In this document: positions 1 to 8,700 of the stretch, in pieces
Position numbering within the stretch: the first letter of the stretch is position 1
Layout of the letters: each line of letters begins with the position of its first letter
Assembly: GCA_902782905.1 (NCBI GenBank)
Contig: CACZPB010000008.1
Location: 1-38,095 of the forward strand
DNA length: 38,095 nucleotides
From: an uncultured bacterium
GTDB taxonomy: Bacteria; Cyanobacteriota; Vampirovibrionia; Gastranaerophilales; Gastranaerophilaceae
Direction of reading: 5' to 3'
Made by a program: the position numbers and the translations under genes
The notes under the pieces: model-generated
Seen by the model: only the letters and a program-made list of their open reading frames with translations
Told to the model about the DNA's origin: nothing
The model's database searches: none

Positions 1-687
1 AGACTTAATTTCAACAATTCCGTCCTCAATTTCAGGAACTTCAAGTTCAAAAAGTTCTCTGACGATTTCAGGATGAGCGTGAGATACAATAACTTGAGGA
101 AGTCTGTTTGTTTCCTTAACGTTAAGTACAAATACTCTGATTCTGTTACCGGGTTTATAATATTCTCTCGGAATTTGTTCTCTTTGAGGCATTATAGCAT
201 CGGTTTTACCAATGTTTACGATAACGTTTCTGTTTTCAACTCTCTGTATAATACCTGTTGTAAGAGTGCCTTTCTTTTCCAAAAATTCGTTTAGAATATT
301 ATTTCTTTCTGCATCTCTTATTCTTTGTGTGATAACTTGTTTAGCCGATTGAGCAGCAATTCTTCCAAATTGGTCAGGTGTAACTTCAATCTTAACTTCG
401 TCATCAATTTCTACTTCATCATCAATTTCTTGAGCATCTTCCAATGAAATTTCCATATCAGGGTCTTCTACATTCTTAACAACAGTTTTTGTTGAGAAAA
501 CTCCGATTTCTCCTGTTTGTTCATCAAAAATTGCTTCAATATTAGCAGCTTCTTTTACGTGCATGTGTTTTTTGTAAGCAGCAACAAGAGCATCACAAAG
601 AGAAGAAATAATTACGTCTTTTGATATACCTCTTTCTCTTTCAAGCTCCTCGCAAGCTTCAAATAATGCTGTTCCGATTTTAATCAT
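1..687 (-). CDS. nusA: Transcription termination/antitermination factor NusA (N-terminal part, cut by the window edge)
   Basis: The reading frame is open on the minus strand from an ATG at 687 to the left edge (229 codons, no stop seen), so the C-terminus lies outside the window. It begins MIKIGTALFEACEELERERG and contains the NusA N-terminal domain that contacts RNA polymerase. An S1 RNA-binding domain follows at about residues 130-200 (the region with KGTLTTGIIQRVENRNVIVN). The KH domains would lie beyond the edge. NusA binds RNA polymerase and modulates pausing, Rho-independent termination and antitermination. An AGAAAGGA ribosome binding site precedes the ATG. The gene follows rimP by 15 nt, the classic rimP-nusA order, so co-transcription is very likely. 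Confidence 0.95.
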   Translation of the reverse strand, partial: MIKIGTALFEACEELERERGISKDVIISSLCDALVAAYKKHMHVKEAANIEAIFDEQTGEIGVFSTKTVVKNVEDPDMEISLEDAQEIDDEVEIDDEVKIEVTPDQFGRIAAQSAKQVITQRIRDAERNNILNEFLEKKGTLTTGIIQRVENRNVIVNIGKTDAIMPQREQIPREYYKPGNRIRVFVLNVKETNRLPQVIVSHAHPEIVRELFELEVPEIEDGIVEIKS

Positions 688-702
688 TTTTTATTTTCCT
701 TT

Positions 703-1185
703 CTAATCAATATATAACTTTGCTGACTGTATATTGTCTTTTGAAATTTGGAGCTCTACTCCGTCGTCAAAACGGAAAAATGTTAGCCCTTCATTGTCGT
801 CCCAGTCTATAATTTCGCCCTTGAAAATCTTTTCGGTTTCTCCTTCCAAAGGTTCTCTGAGCTTAAGGCTAATTCTTCTGCCTTTGAAGATTAAAAATTC
901 TTTATTCGATTTAAATTTTCTCTCCAACCCCGGAGATGAAACTTCCAGATAATACTTGACGGGAATAAGTTCATCCAGAAAATCATTGAGGCTTCTTGTA
1001 ACATTCTCGCAATCATCTAGTGTAACGTCCTTGTCTTTTGAATATAAATATATTCTCAAAAACCAGCGATGATTCTCTTTTATGAATTCAATCTCTATCG
1101 GAATAAAACCAAATCTCATTGCTGTATTTTCAATGAGCGGCGTTATTTTTTCCAATACTTCGTGTCTGTTAATTTCTTGTTTCAT
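703..1185 (-). CDS. rimP: Ribosome maturation factor RimP
   Basis: The product is 160 residues starting MKQEINRHEVLEKITPLIEN. It shows the RimP pattern: an N-terminal alpha/beta domain, the stretch LDDCENVTRSLNDFLDE, then YYLEVSSPGLERKF near residues 78-91 and a C-terminal SH3-like barrel. RimP assists maturation of the 30S subunit. The frame stays open upstream to 1272, but I chose the ATG at 1185 because a GAGGGAG ribosome binding site sits just before it and because homologues start here. A strong hairpin with a T-run lies 22 nt upstream. The gene leads into nusA, 15 nt downstream. Confidence 0.93.
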   Translation of the reverse strand: MKQEINRHEVLEKITPLIENTAMRFGFIPIEIEFIKENHRWFLRIYLYSKDKDVTLDDCENVTRSLNDFLDELIPVKYYLEVSSPGLERKFKSNKEFLIFKGRRISLKLREPLEGETEKIFKGEIIDWDDNEGLTFFRFDDGVELQISKDNIQSAKLYID

Positions 1186-1206
1186 AAGGTTTTCTCCCTC
1201 ACTAAT

Positions 1207-1233
1207 AAAAAAAAGAACGGTGAGCCGTTCTTT
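1207..1233 (-). terminator. Hairpin with T-run upstream of rimP
   Basis: A 9-bp perfect stem, AAAGAACGG/CCGTTCTTT, with a TGAG loop is followed on the minus strand by a run of eight T. It should end minus-strand transcripts from the small gene at 1296-1652. Because it lies only 22 nt before the rimP start, it could also act as an attenuator if the rimP-nusA promoter lies further upstream. The plus-strand flank is also T-rich, so it may work in both directions. Confidence 0.8.
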
Positions 1234-1295
1234 CTTTTCAGAAACTATTCGCAAGCTCATTATAACAAACATGAGCGCTTTTGTAAATTGTTATA

Positions 1296-1652
1296 TTAAG
1301 CTTTATGAAGTTTATCGGAATGGTTTTTTTGTGTATATTTATCGTGCAAATGTATTCCCAAGCCAGCGATTGCTCCGAGTGTGGCACAAGCAACTCCCGC
1401 AAAAGGAATAGGTGTCGCAAGACCAATTAAACCGCTTATTATTGGCAGGTTTACGGGTGTTATAATTTTTAACAATTTCCTAAATTTTCCTGCAAGCAAA
1501 TATTTGCCGTAACGGTTTGTTTCATAAATGTTTGCAGTCCTTTTAGCCAGTATTTTTGCTTCTTTTTGTGATTTTGTAAATTCGTTTTTAGTCGTTCTTA
1601 CATTGTTGTACACAGAATTCTGTGCACTCCTCACCAGTGGTAAAATCCTCAT
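1296..1652 (-). CDS. Small basic membrane protein of unknown function
   Basis: This 118-residue protein has no family I recognise. The N-terminal half is charged and helical (many Lys/Arg/Asn). Residues about 67-101 are hydrophobic and Gly/Ala-rich (NLPIISGLIGLATPIPFAGV and onward) and could form one or two membrane segments, followed by a short His/Lys tail. No Shine-Dalgarno sequence precedes the ATG. Instead a TAAAAT hexamer ends exactly 6 nt before it, compatible with a leaderless transcript, although the -35 region is poor. It is divergent from lysS, with only 75 nt between the two starts, and is followed by a terminator hairpin before rimP. Confidence 0.6.
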   Translation of the reverse strand: MRILPLVRSAQNSVYNNVRTTKNEFTKSQKEAKILAKRTANIYETNRYGKYLLAGKFRKLLKIITPVNLPIISGLIGLATPIPFAGVACATLGAIAGLGIHLHDKYTQKNHSDKLHKA

Positions 1653-1727
1653 AATTAAATTTTATCACAAAAAATATTTATGTTATTATTGTTCTAAGAG
1701 AATTAATCTGAAAAAGAGGATATAAAT

Positions 1728-3269
1728 ATGACAATGACAGAACATGCAAAAACGCAAAACTCGGCTAAAGAAGCTATAAGACAAACAAGAATTCAAAAAC
1801 TTGCCGAGCTTGCAGATAAGGGAATTAATCCGTATCCTTACGTTTTTGACAGGAACGCTAACGCAGCGGATTTACAGGAAAAATATAAAGATTTGCCAGC
1901 AGGTGAAGAAACCGAAGATGAATACTCAGTAGCCGGCAGAGTTATGGCAATAAGAAATACCGGCATGTTTATTGACCTTATGGATACAACAGGAAAAATA
2001 CAAATTTTTTCACACAAAGAAAATATGAATCCTGATATGGTAAAAACCCTTAAACTCGTTGATATCGGTGATATCTTAGGGTTCACCGGAACGATAAGAA
2101 GAACTCCAAGAGGAGAACTTTCTATAAAAGCAACAGATTTTAAAATGCTTTCAAAATCACTTCTTCCGCTTCCAAACAAGCAAATCAGCGAAGAAAAATT
2201 GGAACAGATGAAGAGTCATCACACAATGTCTGATACGGAAACAAAATACCGTCAAAGATATTTGGATCTTATTGTAAATGAATCAACCCGTGATACTCTG
2301 AGAAAAAGAAGTCTTATAATACAAAAAGTTCGTGAATACTTGTTCAATAAAGGATTCATTGAAGTCGAAACTCCAATGCTCCACACTCAAGCATCAGGTG
2401 CTAATGCAAGGCCGTTTATTACACACCACAACGCTCTTGATATGGATTTGACGCTGAGAATTGCACCTGAACTTCACCTAAAAAGACTTATGGTTGGCGG
2501 TTTGAACGATAAAATTTTTGAACTTTCAAGATGTTTCAGAAACGAAGGTATTGATACCCGCCACAATCCTGAATTTACAATGATTGAACTTTATCAATCT
2601 TACGTTGATTATAATGAAATGATGTCACTTACAGAAAACCTTGTAGCTTACGTAGCACAAGAAGTTTTGGGAACAATGAAGGTTCAATATGGTGAAAATA
2701 TCATAGATTTGACTCCTCCTTGGGACAGAAGAACTATGATTGGCGCAATCAAAGATATGACAGGCGTTGATTTTGGAGAATTCTTTACTGCAAAAGAAGC
2801 TTATGATAAGGCGCGTGAAATGCACGTAGAAGTTGATGAAGCTATGAACTGGGGACAGGTTATTGAGGCTGTTTTTGAAGAAAAAGTTGAGCCGACACTA
2901 ATTCAACCGGTTCACATTATTGATTATCCTCGTGAAATTTCACCTCTTGCAAAGGTTCACAGAGATAACGAAAGGCTTACCGAAAGATTTGAAACCCGTG
3001 TAAACGGATGGGAAATCGCAAACGCTTTTTCAGAATTAACTGATCCAATCGACCAAAGACACAGATTTGAAGCTCAGGCACTTGCAAAAGCAAACGGTGA
3101 TGAAGAAGCTATGTCAATTGATGAAGATTATATTAATGCTCTGGAATACGGTCTTGCTCCAACAGGCGGTATGGGTATGGGAATAGACAGGCTTGTAATG
3201 CTTCTGACTAATTCTCCGACAATCCGTGATGTAATTGCTTTCCCGACGCTCAAAAAAATTGAAAGTTAG
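1728..3269 (+). CDS. lysS: Lysyl-tRNA synthetase, class II
   Basis: The 513-residue protein is full length for bacterial LysRS. An OB-fold anticodon-binding domain (about residues 66-145, YSVAGRVMAIRNTGMFIDL) precedes the class II catalytic core. Motif 1 is near 205-217 (FNKGFIEVETPML), motif 2 near 268-288 (RCFRNEGIDTRHNPEFTMIE) and motif 3 near 478-490 (GGMGMGIDRL). It charges tRNA-Lys with lysine in the cytoplasm. The start is supported by an AGAGGA ribosome binding site 8 nt upstream. A candidate promoter, TTTATC-17-TATTAT, lies at about 1661-1689. A strong terminator follows, so the gene is probably monocistronic. Confidence 0.97.
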   Translation: MTMTEHAKTQNSAKEAIRQTRIQKLAELADKGINPYPYVFDRNANAADLQEKYKDLPAGEETEDEYSVAGRVMAIRNTGMFIDLMDTTGKIQIFSHKENMNPDMVKTLKLVDIGDILGFTGTIRRTPRGELSIKATDFKMLSKSLLPLPNKQISEEKLEQMKSHHTMSDTETKYRQRYLDLIVNESTRDTLRKRSLIIQKVREYLFNKGFIEVETPMLHTQASGANARPFITHHNALDMDLTLRIAPELHLKRLMVGGLNDKIFELSRCFRNEGIDTRHNPEFTMIELYQSYVDYNEMMSLTENLVAYVAQEVLGTMKVQYGENIIDLTPPWDRRTMIGAIKDMTGVDFGEFFTAKEAYDKAREMHVEVDEAMNWGQVIEAVFEEKVEPTLIQPVHIIDYPREISPLAKVHRDNERLTERFETRVNGWEIANAFSELTDPIDQRHRFEAQALAKANGDEEAMSIDEDYINALEYGLAPTGGMGMGIDRLVMLLTNSPTIRDVIAFPTLKKIES

Positions 3270-3290
3270 ATATAAATCAATAAGCTGAAA

Positions 3291-3325
3291 AATAAAGGTA
3301 CGCAATTTTACGTACCTTTATTTTT
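3291..3325 (+). terminator. Strong intrinsic terminator after lysS, probably bidirectional
   Basis: A 12-bp perfect stem, AATAAAGGTACG (3291-3302) with CGTACCTTTATT (3311-3322), has an 8-nt loop and runs into T-rich sequence on the plus strand. On the minus strand the stem also ends in TTATTTTTC, so it can stop the recF-galE transcript coming the other way, whose last gene ends at 3350. Confidence 0.9.
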
Positions 3326-3349
3326 GTGTTTTTTATTGTGTTTTCTGTG

Positions 3350-3703
3350 TTAAGCAAGCGCTTTAATCTTTGAGTTTAGATTTTCAATTGCCTCCATAGC
3401 AGCGTTATATATTTTTATTGAAAGTTTTTTTGAATCTACAGGTTTTTCCACAGAAGTGTAGCTTGTCCCTAAAAGCAGTTTGTCACCCTGTTTTTTGCCC
3501 AATTGGTTCAAACATAACACTGCATAAACTTCTTTTTCTTGGGAAATGTCAGAACAAAGTCCTCTGGTGATTGTTAAATCCATACAATTCTCATCTGCTA
3601 TTTTTTTTATAGCATCCAAGCTTTTTATTGATTCAGGATTAATTCTTTTTAAACGCAGAGCTTTTGCTGCTACTTGGTTGTTGTTGATTGGCGATACTTT
3701 CAT
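3350..3703 (-). CDS. Small protein of unknown function with MKVSPINNN start
   Basis: The product is 117 residues with no recognised family. It starts MKVSPINNNQVAAK, resembling the first residues of the tagged proteins elsewhere in the window (MKI plus Asn-rich stretch), but lacks the Phe-Lys-Gly patch. The rest reads as a compact alpha/beta domain (KIADENCMDLTITRGLCSDI, YAVLCLNQLGKKQGDKLLLG) ending in an amphipathic helix. It begins 11 nt after the galE stop with an AAGGAG ribosome binding site, so it is the last gene of the galE transcript. Confidence 0.65.
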   Translation of the reverse strand: MKVSPINNNQVAAKALRLKRINPESIKSLDAIKKIADENCMDLTITRGLCSDISQEKEVYAVLCLNQLGKKQGDKLLLGTSYTSVEKPVDSKKLSIKIYNAAMEAIENLNSKIKALA

Positions 3704-3714
3704 ACATACTCCTT

Positions 3715-4698
3715 TTAGCCTTTATTCTTAAATTCATAATGATAGGCGGTTTCTACACTGTATCTTAAATCATTCTTAGGTTCCCAGTCAAGAGTTTTTT
3801 TTGCTTTTGTGTTATCAGCAACAAGAATTGCCGGATCACCTTCTCTTCGAGGACAAATCTCAAGTGGTATTTCGCAACCTTTTACATCTTCGCAAACCGA
3901 GAAAACTTCTTTTACGCTGTTCCCGTTTTTTGTGCCGAGGTTGAAGAAATTTGTTTCACCGCCATTTTTGAGATATTCAAGAGCCAATACATGTGCTTGA
4001 GCAAGGTCTTCTACGTTTATATAATCTCTAATACAAGTTCCGTCAGGAGTGTTATAATCATCTCCAAACATTTTAAAAGACTTGTCAGGAGTTGCTTTAA
4101 GGACGTTAGGGATAAGGTGTGTTTCAGGTTCATGCCACTCGCCTATTCTGGCTTTTGAGTCGGCTCCTGCAACATTAAAATATCTTAGTCTTACGGATTT
4201 TAAACCATAGGCCCTGTCATAGTCGTCCATAATTTTCTCAACCATAAGTTTTGAATTCCCATACGGATTAATAGGATTTTGCGGGTGTTTTTCATCTATC
4301 GGTGTGTATTCAGGTTCGCCATAAGTTGCGGCTGTAGATGAGAATACTATTTTCTTAACACCGAATTCCAGCATTGCATTCAAAAGGTTAAGCGTTCCGT
4401 AAACATTATTGTAATAATATTTCTGAGGATTTTTAACGCTTTCTGCAACTTGAGAGTACGCAGCAAAATGAACAACAGCTTCAATATCTTTGTTTGACAT
4501 AAATACACCCCTAATCTCATCAAGGTTTCTCAGGTTTCCTTTTATAAATTTAAGGTTTCCGTATTTTTGCAGTGTTTCAATTGTTTCTATATGTCCAAGC
4601 TCCAAGCTGTCAAATACAATAACATTTTGTCCTTTTTCAAGTAGTGCCATTACCAAATGACTTCCTATGTATCCGGCTCCGCCTGTAACTAAAATCAT
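3715..4698 (-). CDS. galE: UDP-glucose 4-epimerase
   Basis: This 327-residue protein belongs to the extended short-chain dehydrogenase family. The NAD-binding Rossmann glycine motif is at residues 6-12 (GGAGYIG). The catalytic set is Ser/Thr at about 120-122 (VFSSTAATYGE) with Tyr146 and Lys150 (NPYGNSK). GalE interconverts UDP-glucose and UDP-galactose, feeding the Leloir pathway and polysaccharide precursors. The ATG is preceded by AAAGGAG at good spacing. It lies 57 nt downstream of recF on the same strand. The length and motifs favour GalE over other NDP-sugar epimerases, although the GlcNAc/GalNAc specificity cannot be read from sequence. Confidence 0.93.
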   Translation of the reverse strand: MILVTGGAGYIGSHLVMALLEKGQNVIVFDSLELGHIETIETLQKYGNLKFIKGNLRNLDEIRGVFMSNKDIEAVVHFAAYSQVAESVKNPQKYYYNNVYGTLNLLNAMLEFGVKKIVFSSTAATYGEPEYTPIDEKHPQNPINPYGNSKLMVEKIMDDYDRAYGLKSVRLRYFNVAGADSKARIGEWHEPETHLIPNVLKATPDKSFKMFGDDYNTPDGTCIRDYINVEDLAQAHVLALEYLKNGGETNFFNLGTKNGNSVKEVFSVCEDVKGCEIPLEICPRREGDPAILVADNTKAKKTLDWEPKNDLRYSVETAYHYEFKNKG

Positions 4699-4755
4699 AT
4701 TTTGCTCCTTTCAAAAGATTGTGCCGCTGCTCCCGAATTCCTATTCGTTAAAATT

Positions 4756-5859
4756 TTATCCTCCCGCACGCGTGGAAGGTGCAGAAATCGCTCCGCTTTC
4801 TATATTGTATATTGTAACATATTTCAAAAATTCTTGCTCAAACAAAAGTGTATCAACAGAAGTTATTATTGTTTGAGTGTTTTTGTCTATCGATTTTAAA
4901 AGATAATTTTGTCTTAAATCATCCAATTCCGCAAGTACGTCATCTAAGAGAAGTATCGGATAAAAACCGGTTTTTTCTTTAATAATTTCAAGTTCTGAAA
5001 GTTTAAGCGAAAGGACAAGAGTTCTCTGTTGACCTTGAGATGCAAACTTTGTAGCATCAATTCCGTTAATCTTCAACTCTATATCATCTCTGTGCGGTCC
5101 AACGCATGCCTGTCTTCTTCCGAATTCCTCCTGACGTCTTTTTGTGAGTTCTTCTCTCAAAAAATCGGCAATTTCTTCAACCTCAGATTTCGGGCAGGTG
5201 TAGTTTAGGGTAAAATTTTCTTCTTCGCTTATAAGTTTATGTTTTAGTGAGGCAATTTTTTCTATTTCTTTAAGAAATTTTTTTCTTAAATAAATTATAT
5301 TCGCACCCGTAATTACGAGTTGTTCATTATATATATCGAGTAGTGCTTCATCTATAATTTCATTTTTAAGCAGATTGTTTTTCTGAATCCTTATTTTATC
5401 ATATTTAGAAATTCTCTCGTCGTAAGCGGGATAAATTTGTGAAATTGCTCTGTCTAGCCAATTCCTTCTGTCTTCCGGAGTGCCTCGCACCAGCAGGAGG
5501 TCTTTTGTCGAAAATAAAACAGTCTTCACTACGAGTTTGAAATTTTTAGGGGTGGTTTTCACCTTATTAATCTTAAGTTCTCGTTTTTTTTCTGAAGTAT
5601 AAAAGTAATCAAGTTCAATATCGGTATCGTTTTTTAGAATTTCCGCCCGAATTTCAAATTTTGGCTCTCCAAACTTTATTAAATCATTTATAGTCGAAGT
5701 CCTCGGACTTTTGAGGTCGGATAAGAAATAAATGCTTTCCAAAATATTGGTTTTACCCTGAGCATTTTTTCCTATGATAAGCGTTTTTTTTGTCGGAAAT
5801 TCAAGCTCTATATTTGTGCAATTTCTGTAATTTTTAAGCCCTAATCTTTTTAACTTCAT
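4756..5859 (-). CDS. recF: DNA replication and repair protein RecF
   Basis: The 367-residue product is an SMC-like ABC ATPase. Walker A is at residues 30-37 (GKNAQGKT), the ABC signature region is at about 265-285 (ASQGQQRTLVLSLKLSE) and Walker B at about 303-307 (LLLDD), followed by VLAELD. It binds DNA at gapped junctions and, with RecO and RecR, loads RecA. The usual dnaA-dnaN-recF-gyrB context is absent: here recF precedes galE. The start codon at 5859 is the conserved MKLKRLGLKNYRN beginning. The gene is divergent from the secreted protein at 5948. Confidence 0.95.
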   Translation of the reverse strand: MKLKRLGLKNYRNCTNIELEFPTKKTLIIGKNAQGKTNILESIYFLSDLKSPRTSTINDLIKFGEPKFEIRAEILKNDTDIELDYFYTSEKKRELKINKVKTTPKNFKLVVKTVLFSTKDLLLVRGTPEDRRNWLDRAISQIYPAYDERISKYDKIRIQKNNLLKNEIIDEALLDIYNEQLVITGANIIYLRKKFLKEIEKIASLKHKLISEEENFTLNYTCPKSEVEEIADFLREELTKRRQEEFGRRQACVGPHRDDIELKINGIDATKFASQGQQRTLVLSLKLSELEIIKEKTGFYPILLLDDVLAELDDLRQNYLLKSIDKNTQTIITSVDTLLFEQEFLKYVTIYNIESGAISAPSTRAGG

Positions 5860-5912
5860 AGCTTGATTATATCATGGTTTAGGGGAAATAGTTTTTAAAG
5901 TTTATATCCCCA

Positions 5913-5941
5913 TTGACTTATTTACTTACAAAATTAATAAT
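5913..5941 (+). promoter_or_regulatory. Sigma-70-like promoter giving a probable leaderless start
   Basis: TTGACT (5913-5918), a 17-nt spacer, then AATAAT (5936-5941). The ATG of the downstream gene begins 6 nt after the -10 box, so the predicted transcription start is at or next to the start codon. No Shine-Dalgarno sequence is present. Confidence 0.6.
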
Positions 5942-5947
5942 AGATAT

Positions 5948-6595
5948 ATGAAAAGATTTTTAGCAATATTTTTGATAATGAGTATAGCACTACCTTCGCA
6001 TGCTTTTTTCTGGAACAAAAAAAATAAGGCTTTGGAGCAGGAGCTTAAAGGAAAAGGATACGCAGGAACTCTGCCGGATATTGAGAATAAAAATTCCGGT
6101 CCCAAAACGCAGGTCAGCAAGCCGGCTTTTGAGTCTCAAGAGGGTTTTGATAATCCTGCCGAGCTTAAGCCGGTGCCGAAAGATAATCCTGCTTTTGTTG
6201 ATATAATTCAAAAACAGGATAAAACATCCCAATATTCCAAGGATGCTAACGAAATTATTCCCATGCTCGAAAAACTCATGGACTCTATAGAGGATAATGA
6301 AAATTTACAGTTGTTTATCACAAAAGCCAACTTAGTCAGCATGAATATTGATTATTTAGCCGAAAAATATAACGGCCAGCCCGAAAGTTATTATGAATCT
6401 TTCAAAAAGCTTATGGAGGTAAACAGGTATACCAAAACAATTTCGGCTCTTAGACGTGAAGCTGTCGTATACCAACGATACTTAGCCTACACTGAAAGCG
6501 GTTCAATATACAATCCGGAAAATATCAATCAACAGCTGCAATATTTGAAAGAAGAAATTAACTCCGCAATATTAATGCTAAAAGAAGACAGCTAA
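5948..6595 (+). CDS. Secreted protein of unknown function
   Basis: The 215-residue protein starts with a classical Sec signal peptide: MKR, a hydrophobic core LAIFLIMSIAL, and a likely signal peptidase I site after PSHA (residue 19). The mature part opens with FFWNKKNK and a Lys/Glu-rich helix, then a Pro/Asn-rich linker (about 40-85). A helical region of about 120 residues follows (EIIPMLEKLMDSIEDNENLQ onward) and runs to the C-terminus. I see no catalytic motif or lipobox. It sits alone between divergent recF and the 651-residue membrane protein, under its own promoter, with no ribosome binding site. It may be a periplasmic helical or adaptor protein. Confidence 0.75.
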   Translation: MKRFLAIFLIMSIALPSHAFFWNKKNKALEQELKGKGYAGTLPDIENKNSGPKTQVSKPAFESQEGFDNPAELKPVPKDNPAFVDIIQKQDKTSQYSKDANEIIPMLEKLMDSIEDNENLQLFITKANLVSMNIDYLAEKYNGQPESYYESFKKLMEVNRYTKTISALRREAVVYQRYLAYTESGSIYNPENINQQLQYLKEEINSAILMLKEDS

Positions 6596-6625
6596 TCGGT
6601 GTTTGTTTAATTTTAATTTTTATTT

Positions 6626-6645
6626 TTGTAACAATCTTGTAACAA
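6626..6645 (+). repeat. Direct repeat TTGTAACAA x2, period 11
   Basis: TTGTAACAA occurs at 6626-6634 and again at 6637-6645, in phase on one DNA face, about 40 bp upstream of the AAATACTTTAT promoter block of the 651-residue protein. The spacing resembles tandem half-sites of OmpR/PhoB-type regulators. A single copy occurs at 28222-28230, upstream of the HD-GYP gene. Confidence 0.4.
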
Positions 6646-6666
6646 AGAGTCAAATTTCTGAGGCAC

Positions 6667-6688
6667 AAATACTTTATTTTAATATAGG
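6667..6688 (+). promoter_or_regulatory. Conserved promoter block AAATACTTTAT-N5-TATAGG (copy 1)
   Basis: AAATACTTTAT at 6667-6677, five bases, then TATAGG at 6683-6688, which can serve as the -10 box 25 nt before the TTG start at 6713. The same block with identical spacing precedes the genes at 28312 (plus) and 15862 (minus). Confidence 0.55.
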
Positions 6689-6712
6689 TCGTATTTTAGA
6701 TAAGGACGTGTT

Positions 6713-8668
6713 TTGGAAATTCAATCAAACAATATTGCAGGTGTTGGCGTTAACAAGTTACAAGAAGCAAACACCGAAAATAAGCCATTGGTGCAGACAT
6801 CGTCGCCGAACTTTAAGTCGGGGGCGACTACTGTTTTGAATAAATCAGGAAGTATTATGAACTGGATTGAAAATGGCGGTTTCCTTGTACTGTTTTTAAT
6901 TCAAGACTTTTTTGGCATGACTGTACCGCGAAGCATAGCCGGATTTTTGCGTGACAAAGAAGTTACGGGACATTATAATATGCAGGAAGGTTTTGAAGTT
7001 CTCGGAAGAGAAGGTTTGACGGGCCCTTCCATGATGGCGGTTGCGCCGATATCTTTATATCTTGCGGCAAAGTGCGGTCAAACAACAAGTGTTAACTCAA
7101 AACTAATTAAGCATTACGGTAACAGCTTAAAAGAGATGATTGCAGAACCTGATTTTGACAGAAATCTGCTTAAAAATCCGGAAAAGTTTAAGCAGGAATT
7201 TTATACAAGAAACGTAAAAAATGCGTTAGAAAATACTTTAGGGAAAGAAAACGTAAGCTCTGAAACAGTAGATTATGTCCTGTCTCAACTTAAAAACATG
7301 GAAAAGATTCCTGAGGGAACAAAGCTTGCAAAATTCAGAGGTAAGGCTAAATACCAAGCTCAGTGTATGAACAATATAATTGAGCATATTAACAACCTAA
7401 AATACAGTACAGGCTGTGATTTGGAACTTTTGGAAAAACTTCAGCTCGGCAAGAACAAGGGTGAGAATGTATTCAAGACAAGAAACGCATTAGACGGCAT
7501 GATTAAATATGCAAACGATGCGATTACTGCCAATAAAAAGTTAGAGAAGTTGGATGCGGTGATGGCAGACAGCATCAAGCATAACGCATTAGGCAAGCGC
7601 GTATTGACTACAATTTCCATGATTGCGGCAACTCTCGGCGTATTGTCTGTATTGCCAAAAATCTATGCAAGAAGCAACACTGCTCCGGGGGCACGAAAAA
7701 ATCATCAGCAAAATGCTCAGCTAGCTGCTGAAAATAACCAGAATGTCGCATTTAAAGGTAAGGGCAGTGGTGTTATAGAAAAATTAGGCAAAGTTGTTGA
7801 TAAAAACAAGAGCGATTTTGTATCAAAAGAGCTTGAATATAACGGTCACAACTTTACCCATACTCTTATGACCTGTTTATCTATATTCGGGTTGTTAACC
7901 CCGAGAGGACTTAGGGCATACAACAGAGCCGAAGTGGATGAGAACGGTAAAAAAGATTTGACAGAAATTTATGAAATTCTCTTTAGAGATGTAACATCTT
8001 CTCTTGCTGTAGTATTTGCGGTTCCAATGCTTACAAGAGCAGCTGTAACTTCTTATGAAAAGAATTCAGGCTTTGTATTAATGCATAAAGACAGGGCGAT
8101 GAAGGGTTGGAAAACAGGATTAGATCTTCTTAACCCTTACAGCAAAGCACATGTACTTTCTAACTCTGAAATAACATCTTTGTATAACAATATTGATTCC
8201 AAAGAAAAGATGATTAACTTCTGCAAGTATATAGATAACAACGGCGGCGATTTACAAAAGGTACTTGAAAAATCAGAAGAAGCAAAAACAGTATTTAATG
8301 ATAAAACATTTAAGCTTGAAGATATTAAAAAGCTCTCAAAAGCCGAAAAGAACAAGCAAATCATATCCTTTGTGGAAAATATCGAAGAAAATGCTAAAAA
8401 ATTAACGGAAAAAGTTGATAAAAAATCCATAGATAAAATGATTACCAAGCTTATGAAAGGTGCAACAGCAGGCGGTAAAGGAAACAAGATTGCAGCGTTT
8501 GCACGCGGTTTGAATTCGGTTCCGGGAATTTTGACAACATTCTTTATTTCTCCATACTTGTTAGGCTGGGTAATCCCGAGATTAACATACAAAAACACCA
8601 GAAGAATTCACGCAAAACAAGATAGAGAACGTGAAGCTCAAAAGGCAAAAATTAATGCAGCGGTTTAG
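6713..8668 (+). CDS. Multi-pass membrane protein of unknown function with tag-like N-terminus
   Basis: The 651-residue protein has no recognised family. I chose the TTG start at 6713 because AAGGA lies 6 nt upstream. The N-terminus MEIQSNNIAG with NFKSG at 33-37 resembles the leader on other proteins here, and a second patch, AFKGKG, occurs at 346-351. Hydrophobic segments lie near 52-76 (GGFLVLFLIQDFFGMTVPRS), 103-118, 294-315, 386-400, 424-440 and 612-630. Long charged helical stretches lie between them (about 130-290 and 480-590). The two halves each pair an F-K-x patch with a following membrane segment, suggesting an internal duplication or fusion. It is transcribed alone from a conserved promoter block. 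Confidence 0.75.
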   Translation: MEIQSNNIAGVGVNKLQEANTENKPLVQTSSPNFKSGATTVLNKSGSIMNWIENGGFLVLFLIQDFFGMTVPRSIAGFLRDKEVTGHYNMQEGFEVLGREGLTGPSMMAVAPISLYLAAKCGQTTSVNSKLIKHYGNSLKEMIAEPDFDRNLLKNPEKFKQEFYTRNVKNALENTLGKENVSSETVDYVLSQLKNMEKIPEGTKLAKFRGKAKYQAQCMNNIIEHINNLKYSTGCDLELLEKLQLGKNKGENVFKTRNALDGMIKYANDAITANKKLEKLDAVMADSIKHNALGKRVLTTISMIAATLGVLSVLPKIYARSNTAPGARKNHQQNAQLAAENNQNVAFKGKGSGVIEKLGKVVDKNKSDFVSKELEYNGHNFTHTLMTCLSIFGLLTPRGLRAYNRAEVDENGKKDLTEIYEILFRDVTSSLAVVFAVPMLTRAAVTSYEKNSGFVLMHKDRAMKGWKTGLDLLNPYSKAHVLSNSEITSLYNNIDSKEKMINFCKYIDNNGGDLQKVLEKSEEAKTVFNDKTFKLEDIKKLSKAEKNKQIISFVENIEENAKKLTEKVDKKSIDKMITKLMKGATAGGKGNKIAAFARGLNSVPGILTTFFISPYLLGWVIPRLTYKNTRRIHAKQDREREAQKAKINAAV

Positions 8669-8700
8669 AGACCATTGTTAATATATTAGGTATTTTGACC

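Noticed and set aside
4756..4800. Odd recF C-terminus (SAPSTRAGG) as a sign of a frameshift
   Set aside because: All RecF motifs are in frame and the length is normal; a variable polar tail is common.
8137..8598. 153-residue minus-strand frame
   Set aside because: It is the complement of the charged helical region of the 651-residue protein; its Ser/Phe/Leu-rich composition is typical of an antisense shadow.
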